NCBI RefSeq assembly: GCF_006542335.1
Contig: NZ_CP032485.1
Location: forward strand, 529,501-593,500
Reading direction: 5' to 3'
Length of the DNA: 64,000 bases
Source of the DNA: Neokomagataea tanensis
Lineage (GTDB): Bacteria > Pseudomonadota > Alphaproteobacteria > Acetobacterales > Acetobacteraceae
Position numbers and translations under genes: made by a program. The notes under the pieces were generated by a model. The model ran no database searches and was not told where the DNA came from. It was given only the letters and a program-made list of their open reading frames with translations. Positions 27,564 to 36,567 of the stretch are shown one piece after another. Every line of letters starts with the position of its first letter. Positions within the stretch are counted from its first letter, which is position 1.

Positions 27564-28151
27564 TTAATGATCCTGCCTGTGATAGCCTAAAGGCGGGTCA
27601 AAAAGGCTGGTATCCTGCGGGGAGCGGGTCACACTATGCGCCTGCACAACAAGGCGTCCACCTTGCGTCGCGCCAAGCAGGAGACCGTCTGCGGTGTAAC
27701 AAAAATCCGTCGGCTGCTTAGCGTTGTCGCCACTTTCCCACACAATGCATTGCTGCCCCGCAATCACTGCCGGACCGACTTGCCGCCACTCTCCCGGCGC
27801 TGACACGCCCGGCGGTGTAAACGAATCCCCCGGAGCCGCCACAACGGTTGCGCTATGGTCAACCGTATTAAGCACCATTAGTTTATGGTTCCGGTAATCA
27901 GTCAGCATCACGGTAGCAGAACCCTCCAGTTCTACCCTTTGCCGCAGCAAAGCCGCGCTCCAGCGCATTCTCTGGTGCATTTTCTGGCCTTTGGGGCCGT
28001 TCATGACATAGTCAATATCGGCATCTACACCAGGCGTTACGTAAGGAGCAGACAAAGGGCTGGCGCTTTGTACAGATGCACTCTGCTCGGCAGCATGGCA
28101 CATGCCTACACCTGAAAGACCAAGCGCCAAGCCGAGAGCGAACGTCTTCAT
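27564..28151 (-). CDS. Exported DUF4412-like protein, short paralogue
   Basis: A 195-residue protein with a signal peptide (MKTFALGLALGLSGVGMCHA). The mature part reads as an antiparallel beta protein with the signature AGQQCIVWESGDN followed by FCYTADGLLL, which recalls the C...W...C.T.DG pattern of DUF4412-type domains that may share a LolA-like fold. The same pattern occurs in the upstream neighbour, so the two are likely paralogues. Its start overlaps the neighbour's stop by four bases (ATGA). No function is known. Confidence 0.75.
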   Translation of the reverse strand: MKTFALGLALGLSGVGMCHAAEQSASVQSASPLSAPYVTPGVDADIDYVMNGPKGQKMHQRMRWSAALLRQRVELEGSATVMLTDYRNHKLMVLNTVDHSATVVAAPGDSFTPPGVSAPGEWRQVGPAVIAGQQCIVWESGDNAKQPTDFCYTADGLLLGATQGGRLVVQAHSVTRSPQDTSLFDPPLGYHRQDH

Positions 28152-28996
28152 TGGCCGCCACCCACACCGGGGACAGGCCCTTCCGTCGGCGCTTTTGCAG
28201 AAGTGCTGGGAGGTTGGTCTGGCTGTGAGACAGTTCCATCCGTCGCTGAGTCGTCAGAAACAGGCGGCTCCCCTCCCTCGGGTGCCCCACTAGGCACAGC
28301 AGGAGTATTTGCCGACGGCACGGCCGCTCCACCAGAAACAGGTGCCCCAACTGGATGCGGCTTAATCGTTAGAGGGTGAAACCCATCCGGCGGAGCGAAG
28401 ATTGAACTCGGCAAATCATGGTATGATACAGAAACAGCTTTTATCGCTCCCTCTGCGCCATCAGCGTCGACGCCATTTTCCGACAGGATAACCCCGTCCT
28501 CTGTTACGCAGGCTTCTGCTTTGCCGTGTGTATTAGAAATGCTCCATTTAACACACGGTACACCAGCAATAATGTCATGCCCGGAGCGGGTATAATTCAT
28601 CGACAGGTCAAGCAAGAACGGATTGTGCAGACCATGCTGTGGGTGCAACTGGGTATAGAGGTGCTGCTCAAGCATGATCAGCGTAACCACACCATGCGGC
28701 CTATCCAAAATGGTAACGCCCCGCCCATCTGCTGAGTCGATACGCACCCAATCGCCCGAGCCTGAAAACGCGACTTTTACATCCTTGTTCTTTTGTTGTG
28801 CATCGCCTGCTTTTGGCATCATTTGCGGTGCCAGATGATAGACGACTGTTACATCTTTCATCGGCGCCAGACGGGGGTGGTCGCCCTGCGTTGCAGCGAG
28901 CGCCGGCTGGCTCCAAACGCTCACACCGCTTACAAAAGCCGCCGCATACATCACCCGACGCAGCGCCAGCGATACTGTAGGTTGAAACAGGTTCAT
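28148..28996 (-). CDS. Exported DUF4412-like protein with Pro/Ser-rich tail
   Basis: A 282-residue protein with a signal peptide ending near QPALA. The core (about 48-215) contains AGVPCVKWSISNTHGKAEACVTEDGVIL, matching the paired-Cys pattern of the smaller downstream protein, and LIMLEQHLYTQL upstream. The last 65 residues are low-complexity Pro/Gly/Ser/Ala (GAPEGGEPPVSDDSATDG), likely disordered. It overlaps aat by four bases and the smaller paralogue by four bases, so the three are one operon. Function unknown; the Cys pair may form a periplasmic disulfide. Confidence 0.75.
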   Translation of the reverse strand: MNLFQPTVSLALRRVMYAAAFVSGVSVWSQPALAATQGDHPRLAPMKDVTVVYHLAPQMMPKAGDAQQKNKDVKVAFSGSGDWVRIDSADGRGVTILDRPHGVVTLIMLEQHLYTQLHPQHGLHNPFLLDLSMNYTRSGHDIIAGVPCVKWSISNTHGKAEACVTEDGVILSENGVDADGAEGAIKAVSVSYHDLPSSIFAPPDGFHPLTIKPHPVGAPVSGGAAVPSANTPAVPSGAPEGGEPPVSDDSATDGTVSQPDQPPSTSAKAPTEGPVPGVGGGQ

Positions 28997-29670
28997 GCCT
29001 GTACTCCTTTCGAAGGGTGAAGTGCATTAATTTCCCCACACAAAGCGGAAAAACCAAAATCATCTGGCCATGATGCGCGTACCGGCAACGCTTCGGCTAA
29101 AAGCGTATGGTATTGCTCACCGGAGATGCCAACTCCTCCCAAGCTCAACAAATGGGGAGTCGTGTACTGCGTGTCCAGCAACCGAAATCCCCCTTTACGT
29201 AACCCCGCAACCAGATGAACAAGCGCCACTTTGGACACGTCACGCATACGAGAGAACATGCTCTCCCCACAGAACACACCGCCCAGCGAAACGCCATAGA
29301 GCCCGCCAACCAAAGCCGTGCCTGACCAGACTTCTACCGAATGAGCATGGCCGAGGGCAAAAAGTGCTTCATAGAGATGCTGTAAACGCTCGCTAATCCA
29401 CGTCTCCTCGCGCCCCGGCGCAGGCTCAGCACACGCACGAATTACAGCACGGAAGTCTTTGTCTGAAGTTACTGTGTAAGCGCCTGAACGTATCGTCCGC
29501 ATTAGACGGCGCGGCACTGCCATGCCATCTAAAGGAATGATGCCCCTCTCTTCAGGGCTATACCAAGCTACGTCATCGCTCTCACGGTCAGGTGCCATAG
29601 GAAACACGCCCGCCGCATAAGCCTGCATGAGTAGCTCAGGTGTCAGTTGCTCTAACACCGTTCCTGTCAT
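28993..29670 (-). CDS. aat: Leucyl/phenylalanyl-tRNA-protein transferase
   Basis: Adds Leu or Phe to proteins with N-terminal Arg or Lys, marking them for ClpAP (N-end rule). The 225-residue protein from ATG 29670 has GGAAG upstream (a TTG at 29685 is less likely). Family motifs: LLMQAYAAGVFPMA, WYSPEERGIIPLD, SEVWSGTALVGGLYGVSLGGVFCGESMFSR and LLDTQYTTPHLLSLGG. It is the first gene of a three-gene coupled operon with two exported proteins of unrelated role, so the operon may simply reflect compact packing. Confidence 0.95.
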   Translation of the reverse strand: MTGTVLEQLTPELLMQAYAAGVFPMAPDRESDDVAWYSPEERGIIPLDGMAVPRRLMRTIRSGAYTVTSDKDFRAVIRACAEPAPGREETWISERLQHLYEALFALGHAHSVEVWSGTALVGGLYGVSLGGVFCGESMFSRMRDVSKVALVHLVAGLRKGGFRLLDTQYTTPHLLSLGGVGISGEQYHTLLAEALPVRASWPDDFGFSALCGEINALHPSKGVQA

Positions 29671-29774
29671 ACGCCCCACTTCCAATAAGGTCCGCTAGTA
29701 CTTTAAGAGCCGCCTATGATAGGCACAACAAAACGGCACATCTTTGCCCAGACCATAATCAGGGGATTCCCAAC

Positions 29775-29939
29775 ATGCCGCTCGCTTTTGTCTATCTTGC
29801 CGGTGCCGTTCTTGCCGCCCTCGTTTGCCTGATACAACCAGATGCTACCCCGCTGATGCTTCTTTTAGGAAAATTCATGCTGACGGGGTGTTTAGTTACA
29901 GCAATTTTCGAGATTTTTACTCTAAGCCGTAAATCCTAG
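29775..29939 (+). CDS. 54-residue membrane protein
   Basis: A short gene starting at ATG 29775, with AGGGGA nine bases upstream, a good ribosome binding site. The product has two hydrophobic spans (AFVYLAGAVLAALVCLIQ and LMLLLGKFMLTGCLVTAIFEIF) and ends TLSRKS, so it looks like a two-pass inner-membrane protein. I do not recognise the family. It lies divergent from aat and convergent with the EcsC gene, standing alone. Confidence comes from the ribosome binding site and clear hydrophobic pattern. Confidence 0.6.
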   Translation: MPLAFVYLAGAVLAALVCLIQPDATPLMLLLGKFMLTGCLVTAIFEIFTLSRKS

Positions 29940-29952
29940 ATTAAACCCCACT

Positions 29953-30789
29953 CTAGAACGCCTCAGATGCCTGCGGCCCTGCCGCATGCATATCCACAGC
30001 AGCTTCATGCACAGCACGACCATGCGTCCGTTCCAAGCGCCGTATGGTGAAATGCGCGCGAGCAAGAGCCCTGTAGTGCGATAAGAACGCAGCATTAAGC
30101 GAAGCCCCACACAACGCGCCAGCAACCGGCACCATCTGCAAAGCAAACTTCCGCGAGAGCCCTATACCGTAATGGGCTGCAACCTCAGAAATGAGCATAA
30201 CGATCGGGCGCCCTCGCAACAAAGCGCGCGCCGAGAAGAAGCCCAACTCGCCCTCTTCATCGCTGTTCCGTGATGGGAAACTGCGCAAAGCAAAGACTTC
30301 CAAACAAGCCCGGCGCGCCTCCTCAGAAGAGAGGTCCTCGCCCTCCTCCCGTGCTATCCGCGCAATCTCACGCATGATGGTCAGTGTCGTTACGCCGATA
30401 TCTGGAGCCAGCCCAAAAATACCGCCGAAGCCACCAAGTGCACCAGAAACAGCAACCACAGCCTGACTTGCATTCTCACGCCAAGGGGCAGGAGCAACGT
30501 CAGGCGCTTTAGCCATACCAACAATGGCAATATCAAATGCGTGGCGGAGCGCCTTCTCCGCTGCGTTTTCGATTCGTTGTTGAACAGAAGGAGCCATACC
30601 CAAACCGCGCAGACCGATCCGCGTGGCCTGACCGACCGCTCCACCCATTAAATCCGCAAGACGGACCAAAACCCCGCGCCCCTGCTCAACGCGCGCCAGT
30701 GCAGCTTGCAGTTGTGCCAGAGCCTCACCATCCAGCGCCTTCGAGACAAACTCGCTAGACGGAAGCTGTGCGCCATTCGTTACAGTCAT
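29953..30789 (-). CDS. EcsC family protein
   Basis: A 278-residue protein of the EcsC family, named for a protein encoded with the Bacillus Ecs ABC transporter, function unknown. Family features are the hydrophobic segment ALGGFGGIFGLAPDIGVTTLTIMREIARIAREEGEDL and the later KFALQMVPVAGALCGASLNAAFLSHY. The start at 30789 follows GGAG at good distance; a TTG at 30798 is too close. There is no ABC transporter next to it here. Hydrophobic stretches suggest membrane association. Confidence 0.85.
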   Translation of the reverse strand: MTVTNGAQLPSSEFVSKALDGEALAQLQAALARVEQGRGVLVRLADLMGGAVGQATRIGLRGLGMAPSVQQRIENAAEKALRHAFDIAIVGMAKAPDVAPAPWRENASQAVVAVSGALGGFGGIFGLAPDIGVTTLTIMREIARIAREEGEDLSSEEARRACLEVFALRSFPSRNSDEEGELGFFSARALLRGRPIVMLISEVAAHYGIGLSRKFALQMVPVAGALCGASLNAAFLSHYRALARAHFTIRRLERTHGRAVHEAAVDMHAAGPQASEAF

Positions 30790-30903
30790 GACGGTCAAAA
30801 CTCCTGTTTATTGGACGGGAAACCGTTTAGTGGATAGCAGGTTTCATACAGTATTGGGAAACTTGGCAATCAGGCCCGTTATCCCCCCATGAAGGACGGT
30901 AGC

Positions 30904-31439
30904 ATGACCATCGCTTTTTACAGAAACGCCGCCCCAGCTTTTCTCGCAAAACTCGCAGCGACCGCCCTTCTGCTCAGCAGTTCTGCAAGCATCATCCCGC
31001 AAGCAGCTTTTGCGGCACATCATCACGCTACGAAGCCAAAGGCACTGCCGATACTTCCCCCAGTACTGGCCACATGCTCAACAACACACCGAGCAAACCC
31101 CTGACACCCGTAGAGCAGGTAGCACTACCTGATGGCGGTGCACCGCCTCCTCCTCACGGCTACACTGCTGTCGAAGATACAGAAGCAACACTGAGCAATT
31201 TTAGCGCACAAGTCCGGACCCATGCTCCGCTGGGCCTCCCGGGCTCAGATGCACAGCAGCGCACAAATGGCTCGAACAATCTGCCTTCACATTTCAGCGT
31301 GTTTGGCATGCCTGTTAAGTTCAACGCTCCGGTCATATCGCCCTACCAAAGCGACCGCACGCCCAGCAGCTACGCAGGCCAGCCAACAAAAGGCTCAACC
31401 GACCTGCTCATTAATGGCGATGCATCGAACATTCACTAA
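30904..31439 (+). CDS. Exported small protein, frameshifted as read
   Basis: The first frame starts at 30904 (AAGG upstream) and encodes a signal peptide (MTIAFYRNAAPAF, cleavage near AAFAA) and HHHATKPKALPILPP, then stops early. A second frame (ATG 31074 to 31439) encodes the rest: SKPLTPVEQVALPDGG, a Pro-rich and Asn/Ser-rich mature region ending LINGDASNIH. The junction has a run of five C (31057-31061); one more C joins them as ILPPSTGHMLNN and gives 178 residues. I do not recognise the family. As read it would be inactive; the join is inferred. Confidence 0.6.
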
Positions 31440-31449
31440 GTCTAGCGGC

Positions 31450-31488
31450 CAGTGATTAGAGCGGAGATGATCTCCGTTTCAATCACTG
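31450..31488. terminator. Bidirectional terminator between convergent genes
   Basis: CAGTGATT (31450-31457) pairs with AATCACTG (31481-31488), and an inner CGGAG/CTCCG (31462-31466 / 31472-31476) extends the structure. The EVE gene stop codon lies in the distal strand. Confidence 0.65.
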
Positions 31489-31902
31489 CGCTGCAACCCA
31501 TCCCCCAAGATGGGTGAGATACTGAAACTCGATATGCGTAACAGGAGCAACGGATAAACGCGATTGCTTCAACAGTGCCATCTCAACCAAGGCCGGATCG
31601 GCTTTGATCTCAGCGAGTGTAACGGGTGTCAAAAACGCACCTTTGGCACGGACATCAACACAAACCCACCGTTCATCCTGCGTTGTCGGGTCGGGGTAAG
31701 CCTCTTTAACAACCTCCACAACGCCAACAATCTGCTTCTCACTGACAGAGTGGTAAAATAAAGCCAAGTCACCGCAGCGCATAGCGGCAAGATTATTGCG
31801 TGCTTGGTAATTACGGACACCTGTCCAAGGTTCCACATCATTGCGGACCTGCTCATCCCATGAGAATGCTTCTGGTTCTGATTTGATCAACCAATACGCC
31901 AT
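31483..31902 (-). CDS. EVE domain-containing protein
   Basis: A 139-residue protein made of one EVE domain (PUA-like fold), a family related to the YTH-type readers of modified bases and to human THYN1. Recognisable: MAYWLIKSEPEAFSWDEQ at the start, WTGVRNYQARNNL, GDLALFYHSVSEKQIVGVVEV, and the end HIEFQYL. In bacteria EVE proteins are thought to bind modified bases in DNA or RNA. A good GGAGAG precedes the ATG. It is divergent from the ccm operon. The role here is inference. Confidence 0.92.
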   Translation of the reverse strand: MAYWLIKSEPEAFSWDEQVRNDVEPWTGVRNYQARNNLAAMRCGDLALFYHSVSEKQIVGVVEVVKEAYPDPTTQDERWVCVDVRAKGAFLTPVTLAEIKADPALVEMALLKQSRLSVAPVTHIEFQYLTHLGGWVAAQ

Positions 31903-32076
31903 TTCATTGCTCTCCTTCGCACATCATCTGAAATACCTTTTAAGAACGACGATACACCACTGCTCACGATTATTGTGATAAGAGTCATAGGGAAAAAGAG
32001 GCAACTTACCTCTTCCAGCGAAAACCGGTTAGGACTATTCGGGACAAGCCCTGGCGCAACGGAGATACGAGACACA

Positions 32077-32868
32077 GTGCGACCAACGCCCAACTTACTG
32101 CACCGCTACGCAAACCCTGGTCAATTTTTGCGCCTTGCCCGCGTTGCACTCCCCGTATTCACCATTTTTTCCATCATATTCCTTATCATCGGTATTGTCT
32201 GGGGATTAATCTACGCGCCCGCTGACTGGCAGCAGGGTGATACCGTACGGATCATGTACATCCACGTTCCGACGGCTTGGCTGGCATCCTCATGCTACCT
32301 CGCTTTGGCTGTATGCGGACTTCTCTCTCTCGTCTGGCGTCACCCTTTGGCAGACCTCGCTGCAATTGAAATCGGACCTATAGGTGCTTGTGCCGCTGCG
32401 TTGTGCCTTGTTACCGGCTCCCTATGGGGCAAACCTATGTGGGGTGCATGGTGGGTGTGGGATGCACGCCTTACCTCCATGCTGGTTTTGTTCTTTCTTT
32501 ATCTCGGGCATATCGCTCTCATTCGCGCGTTCGATGATCCGGCACGTGGCCAAAGGGCTGCTGGCATTCTGGCTCTTGCCGGCGCCATTGATCTACCCAT
32601 CATCAAGTTCAGCGTTCAGTGGTGGAACACGCTGCACCAACCTGACAGCATCACCCTAACCGGCGCCCCCACCATGTCCATGAGCATGTTGTGGCCTCTG
32701 CTGATCACCACTATTGGCTTCAGCCTTGGCACAGGCGCTGTCATTATCGCCCGCCTAAGCGCCGCCATTTATGAAAGCCGCACGCGTCAGGTTTTGACCC
32801 GTTCACGTGCACGCCGCACACCACATTCCATGCCCATCACCGTGGCAGAAGAGGCCCCGCCCCTATGA
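32077..32868 (+). CDS. ccmC: Haem ABC exporter permease CcmC
   Basis: Six-helix membrane protein that holds haem at the periplasmic face and loads it on CcmE. The WWD-family signature WGAWWVWDARLTSMLVLF is clear, with flanking His residues MYIHVPTAW and NTLHQPDS expected to ligate haem. I prefer the GTG at 32077 (VRPTPNLLHRYANPGQFLRLARVAL), giving 263 residues close to family length, with GGAG upstream; a GTG at 31975 would add 34 non-conserved residues. It is the first gene of an overlapping cluster. ccmA and ccmB are not in this window. Confidence 0.92.
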   Translation: MRPTPNLLHRYANPGQFLRLARVALPVFTIFSIIFLIIGIVWGLIYAPADWQQGDTVRIMYIHVPTAWLASSCYLALAVCGLLSLVWRHPLADLAAIEIGPIGACAAALCLVTGSLWGKPMWGAWWVWDARLTSMLVLFFLYLGHIALIRAFDDPARGQRAAGILALAGAIDLPIIKFSVQWWNTLHQPDSITLTGAPTMSMSMLWPLLITTIGFSLGTGAVIIARLSAAIYESRTRQVLTRSRARRTPHSMPITVAEEAPPL

Positions 32869-33038
32869 TGACGCTTCCTCACCACTGGTCATATATTGTG
32901 GCAGCATATGGCCTCGTCATCGGCACAAGTCTTGTTCTGGGCGTCGGCGCAGCTTTGAGGCTCCGCCGCTCACGCACACGCTGGGCAAGTATTGATACGC
33001 GTCGCAACCCGGCAGCGCAGCGGGGACGCGCGTCATGA
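32865..33038 (+). CDS. ccmD: Haem exporter protein CcmD
   Basis: A 57-residue membrane peptide that stabilises the CcmABC-CcmE complex. One transmembrane span (YIVAAYGLVIGTSLVLGVGAAL) is followed by a basic cytoplasmic tail RLRRSRTR, the usual CcmD layout. Its ATG overlaps the ccmC stop (ATGATG at 32865) and its stop overlaps the ccmE start in ATGA, so ccmC-D-E are translationally coupled. Confidence 0.88.
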   Translation: MMTLPHHWSYIVAAYGLVIGTSLVLGVGAALRLRRSRTRWASIDTRRNPAAQRGRAS

Positions 33039-33550
33039 CCCGAAAATCACGCCGCCTCTGGCTGGTCATAAGTTGCCTCGTGTGCCTTGGCCTAGCCGCC
33101 GGGCTAACCTTGCGCGCGTTTTCATCCAACATCGTGTTTTTCATGGCGCCTTCTCAGGTTAAGGCACATCCACCAACCGCTGACCGGACCATACGTCTGG
33201 GGGGCATGGTGGTTGCGGGCTCTCTGCACCGTATCCTCGACCGCAATACACCGATTAATCAGTTTCAAATCACTGATGGCCAAGCCGCAATAACCGTCAG
33301 CTATGCTGGCATATTACCTGATCTTTTTCGTGAGGGCCAAAGCGTTGTTGCCCTCGGAACAGTCAAACCAGATGGCGCTTTCATCGCCAGCGAGGTCCTC
33401 GCAAAGCATGACGAAACATATATGCCCAAGGAAGTTGCGGACGAACTGCGCCGAACCGGCAAATGGGACCCACGCTTTGGCAAGGCACCTGATGCATCAA
33501 GCTGGAATACTATGACGGCAACCGACAAAAACGCCAAAGCGGGAGGTTAA
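33035..33550 (+). CDS. ccmE: Cytochrome c maturation haem chaperone CcmE
   Basis: Membrane-anchored periplasmic protein that binds haem covalently and passes it to CcmF/H. The 171-residue protein has an N-terminal anchor (LWLVISCLVCLGLAAGLTL), an OB-fold domain and the essential haem-binding His125 in KHDETYMPKEV. FFMAPSQV, RLGGMVV and VSYAGILPDLFREGQ are family blocks. It overlaps ccmD and lies eight bases before ccmF. Confidence 0.95.
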   Translation: MTRKSRRLWLVISCLVCLGLAAGLTLRAFSSNIVFFMAPSQVKAHPPTADRTIRLGGMVVAGSLHRILDRNTPINQFQITDGQAAITVSYAGILPDLFREGQSVVALGTVKPDGAFIASEVLAKHDETYMPKEVADELRRTGKWDPRFGKAPDASSWNTMTATDKNAKAGG

Positions 33551-33558
33551 GCCCCTCA

Positions 33559-35543
33559 ATGTTTCTTGGACCTGAAGAAGGGCATTTTGCTCTCGCCCTT
33601 GGCTGCGTTTTGGCATTCATACAATGCGTTCTTCCGCTTTGGGCCGCGCATACCGCCAAACATAAACGCCTTGTCGCCCTCGCCCCGGCTCTTGCCATCG
33701 GGCAACTCATCGCACTGATGCTCTCTTTTCTAAGCCTCATACTTTGCGCTGTGAATGACGACTTCTCCGTACAGAATGTCGCTGCAAACTCCGCAATCGC
33801 TAAGCCTTTACTCTACAAAATCACAGGCGTCTGGGGCAACCATGAAGGCTCAGTTCTGCTTTGGACGCTTATCCTTGCTCTCTGCGGCGGCGCCGTTTCT
33901 CTCTTTGGGCGTAACCTACCCGACATTCTGCGCGGTCGTGTACTTGCTATCCTTGGCGGCGTATCTGCTGGCTTCCAATTATTCTGCCTCTTAACATCTG
34001 ATCCGTTTGACCGAGTCTACCCAGCGCCCATGGATGGGCAAGGGATGAATCCCCTACTGCAAGACCCCGGATTGGCATTCCACCCACCCATTCTTTACAC
34101 AGGCTACGTTGGCTTTGCAGTGCCGTTTGCGTTTGCCGTCGCGGCCCTTATTGAAGGGCGCGTTGACGCCGCTTGGGGGCGCTGGGTGCGCCCTTGGGCC
34201 GTCGCTGCATGGGCCTTTCTCACCTGCGGCATAGCGCTCGGCTCATGGTGGTCATATTACGTTCTTGGCTGGGGTGGTTACTGGTTCTGGGACCCGGTCG
34301 AAAATGCCTCACTTATCCCATGGCTCACCGGCACGGCCCTCGTTCATTCTGCAATCGTCGTCGAAAAGCGCGAAGGCCTCAAAATCTGGACTGTGCTCCT
34401 CGCAATCGCGACCTTTTCATTCTCGCTTTCAGGCACCTTCCTTGTCCGCTCTGGCATCCTCAACTCCGTGCACGCTTTTGCCAATGACCCCGCACGCGGC
34501 GTATTCATCCTTGCCTTGCTTGCCTTGGTTATTGGCGGTTCATTAAGCCTCTTCGCGTGGCGGGCACCATCGCTGACAGCTGGCGGTTTGTTTGCCCCAG
34601 TCTCACGCGAAGGTGCTTTGGTACTAAACAACATTCTCCTGTGCTCAATCTGCGCTGTGGTCGTCACGGGTACAATGTACCCGCCTTTCATGCAGCTTTT
34701 GGCGGGACGGACTATTTCTGTCGGGAAGCCCTTTTTCGACGCGGCTACTATTCCCCTCACCCTGCCACTTTTAATCGCCATGGGTGCAGGCACCGCCCTG
34801 CCTTGGAAGCGCGCGCATATCACACGCAGCTTTACGCATTTATTACCTGCTGCGGTCATCGCTCTTGTCGGGCTGGCGTTCTGCTTCTGGCGCTTTACGG
34901 GGCCACTTCCGATTGCGTGTGGCGTTTGCGCAGTATGGGTCATTGCAGCATCCGTCAGCGATATGATCCGCCGCCTCGGCGTGCGAAACGGCACCGTAAA
35001 TTCCATCATCTCACGCGCAAAAACATTGCCTCGTTCATCATGGGGGCAACGCTGGCGCATATCGGTGCTGGTATTACTATTCTTGGCCTTTGCGGCATGT
35101 CCAGCGCCCAGCATGCTATCGTTGAAGTCCCCATTGGACACACGACCGAGTTGGCAGGCGATGACTGGACACTCACCAATATTCGTCACTTTAAAGGACC
35201 AAACTACAACGCCCTACAGGCGGAAATTACCATCCGACATCATGGCCACGTCATCGCTACTCTCAAACCAGAGAAACGGGATTTCGTATCCCAACATCAG
35301 ACCACGACTGAAGTCGCCATCCACACCAACTTAATGACTGACCTCTATGGTGTTATTGGGGACCAGCACGACAATAGCGGCACGGCAACCTATGTGTTGC
35401 GCCTGCATAACAACCCCTTGGCGCCGTGGATGTGGCTCGGTGCACTTATTATGGCCATTGGGGGTGGCTTGTCCCTTTCCGACCGACGCCTGCGAGTAGG
35501 CGCCCCCAGACGCAAATCTTCTCTGGTGGAGAAAATGCCATGA
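33559..35543 (+). CDS. ccmF: Cytochrome c haem lyase subunit CcmF, frameshifted as read
   Basis: Large multi-helix membrane protein that receives haem from CcmE and attaches it to apocytochrome c with CcmH/I. The WWD motif is visible in WGGYWFWDPVENASLIPW, and conserved His are in NHEGSVLLW and FHPPILYTGY. The first frame runs to LPRSSWG and then out of register. A second frame picks up exactly ATLAHIGAGITILGL and continues to 35543. The junction is five G (35042-35046); one more G restores 661 residues, the normal family size. Since the rest of the operon is intact, an assembly error is most likely. Its end overlaps ccmG. Confidence 0.92.
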
Positions 35544-36097
35544 ATTCGGCACGGCGCAAGCTTCTAACCGCTCTTCCGATTGTCGGGGCCAGCGCTCTTG
35601 GCATTGGCTTTTGGCGCATGCTGCATGGGATGGAAAATGGTGGTTTTGACCCTCGCGCTGTCAACACCCCGCAGTTAGGTCGCGCAATCCCCTCATTCGC
35701 CCTACCCGGCCTACCCGGGATTGGTGACGGCTTCTCCTCCACTGATTTACGGGACCAGCACACGCCCATTTTGCTCAATTTCTTCGCCTCATGGTGCATC
35801 CCCTGCGTATCCGAAATGCCCGGATTACGAAACATCTCCCAAAGCATTCCCATTTGGGGCATTGCCTATAAAGACCATCTGGATGACGCAGCCGCTTTTA
35901 TCCAACGCGATGGTTCACCCTATGCTCGCGTTGCAGCAGACCAAACAGGCCGCACGGCCATTGACTGGGGCGTAACTGGCGTACCGGAGACTTTTCTCGT
36001 CGCACCGGGTGGCCGCATTCTGTGGCACAACGCCTCAGGGCTGACACCGGACATCTTTGACGCAGACATCCGCCCACTTTTGGCAGCAATCCAATGA
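35540..36097 (+). CDS. ccmG: Thiol:disulfide oxidoreductase CcmG/DsbE
   Basis: Periplasmic, membrane-anchored thioredoxin-like protein that keeps apocytochrome cysteines reduced. The 185-residue protein has an N-terminal anchor (LLTALPIVGASALGIGF) and a thioredoxin fold with active site NFFASWCIPCVSEMPG (CIPC) and cis-Pro in GVTGVPETFLV. The acidic GIAYKDHLDDAAAF block is typical of DsbE. The start overlaps the ccmF stop and the stop overlaps ccmH (ATGA on both sides). Confidence 0.95.
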   Translation: MNSARRKLLTALPIVGASALGIGFWRMLHGMENGGFDPRAVNTPQLGRAIPSFALPGLPGIGDGFSSTDLRDQHTPILLNFFASWCIPCVSEMPGLRNISQSIPIWGIAYKDHLDDAAAFIQRDGSPYARVAADQTGRTAIDWGVTGVPETFLVAPGGRILWHNASGLTPDIFDADIRPLLAAIQ

Positions 36098-36567
36098 AGC
36101 GCCTTTACACCCTTCTCTTCGTTGTTCTGTTCGTCGGCGGACTAACAGGCTTAGCGCTTGCAGTTGATAGCCCGAGCGAAATGCTCCACGACCCTGTACA
36201 AGAAAAACGCGCTGAAAATATCGGCGCGCAACTGCGCTGCCTCGTCTGTCAAAATGAAAGTATTGAAGATAGCAGTGCGCCCCTCGCACGTGACCTGCGG
36301 CATGTCGTGCGTGAGCAGGTTCAGTCAGGCAAAACCGATCAGGAAATCATGGCGTGGATGACCGACCGGTACGGGACATTCATACGGCTGTCGCCGCCCT
36401 TTTCCATCACCACAGCGCTGCTATGGATCATGCCCGCTCTAGCCCTCGTATCTGGTGTGGCCTTGGCATGGTGGCAGTTCCGTCAACGCAACACTGCGCC
36501 ACCAAACGATTCTTTAACGGATGAAGAGCGTACCCGCATCGCCGCACTCACGCAGGAGAACGAATAA
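36094..36567 (+). CDS. ccmH: Cytochrome c maturation thiol reductase CcmH
   Basis: A 157-residue membrane-anchored protein whose LRCLVCQNESIEDS motif (CLVC) reduces apocytochrome and delivers it to CcmF. It has an N-terminal signal (LLFVVLFVGGLTGLALA) and a C-terminal transmembrane span (ALLWIMPALALVSGVALAWW). Typical further blocks: ARDLRHVVREQV and IMAWMTDRYG. It is the short, CcmH/CycL type; the TPR partner is a separate gene next to it. Confidence 0.95.
   Translation: MKRLYTLLFVVLFVGGLTGLALAVDSPSEMLHDPVQEKRAENIGAQLRCLVCQNESIEDSSAPLARDLRHVVREQVQSGKTDQEIMAWMTDRYGTFIRLSPPFSITTALLWIMPALALVSGVALAWWQFRQRNTAPPNDSLTDEERTRIAALTQENE

Noticed and set aside
27479..27721. 80-codon plus-strand frame near 27.5 kb
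   Set aside because: Overlaps the end of the minus-strand DUF4412-like gene and lacks a start signal.
34557..35040. Separate gene starting at 34557 in the ccmF region
   Set aside because: Only its 3' half looks like protein (the end of CcmF); the 5' part overlaps the first CcmF frame and has no family features.
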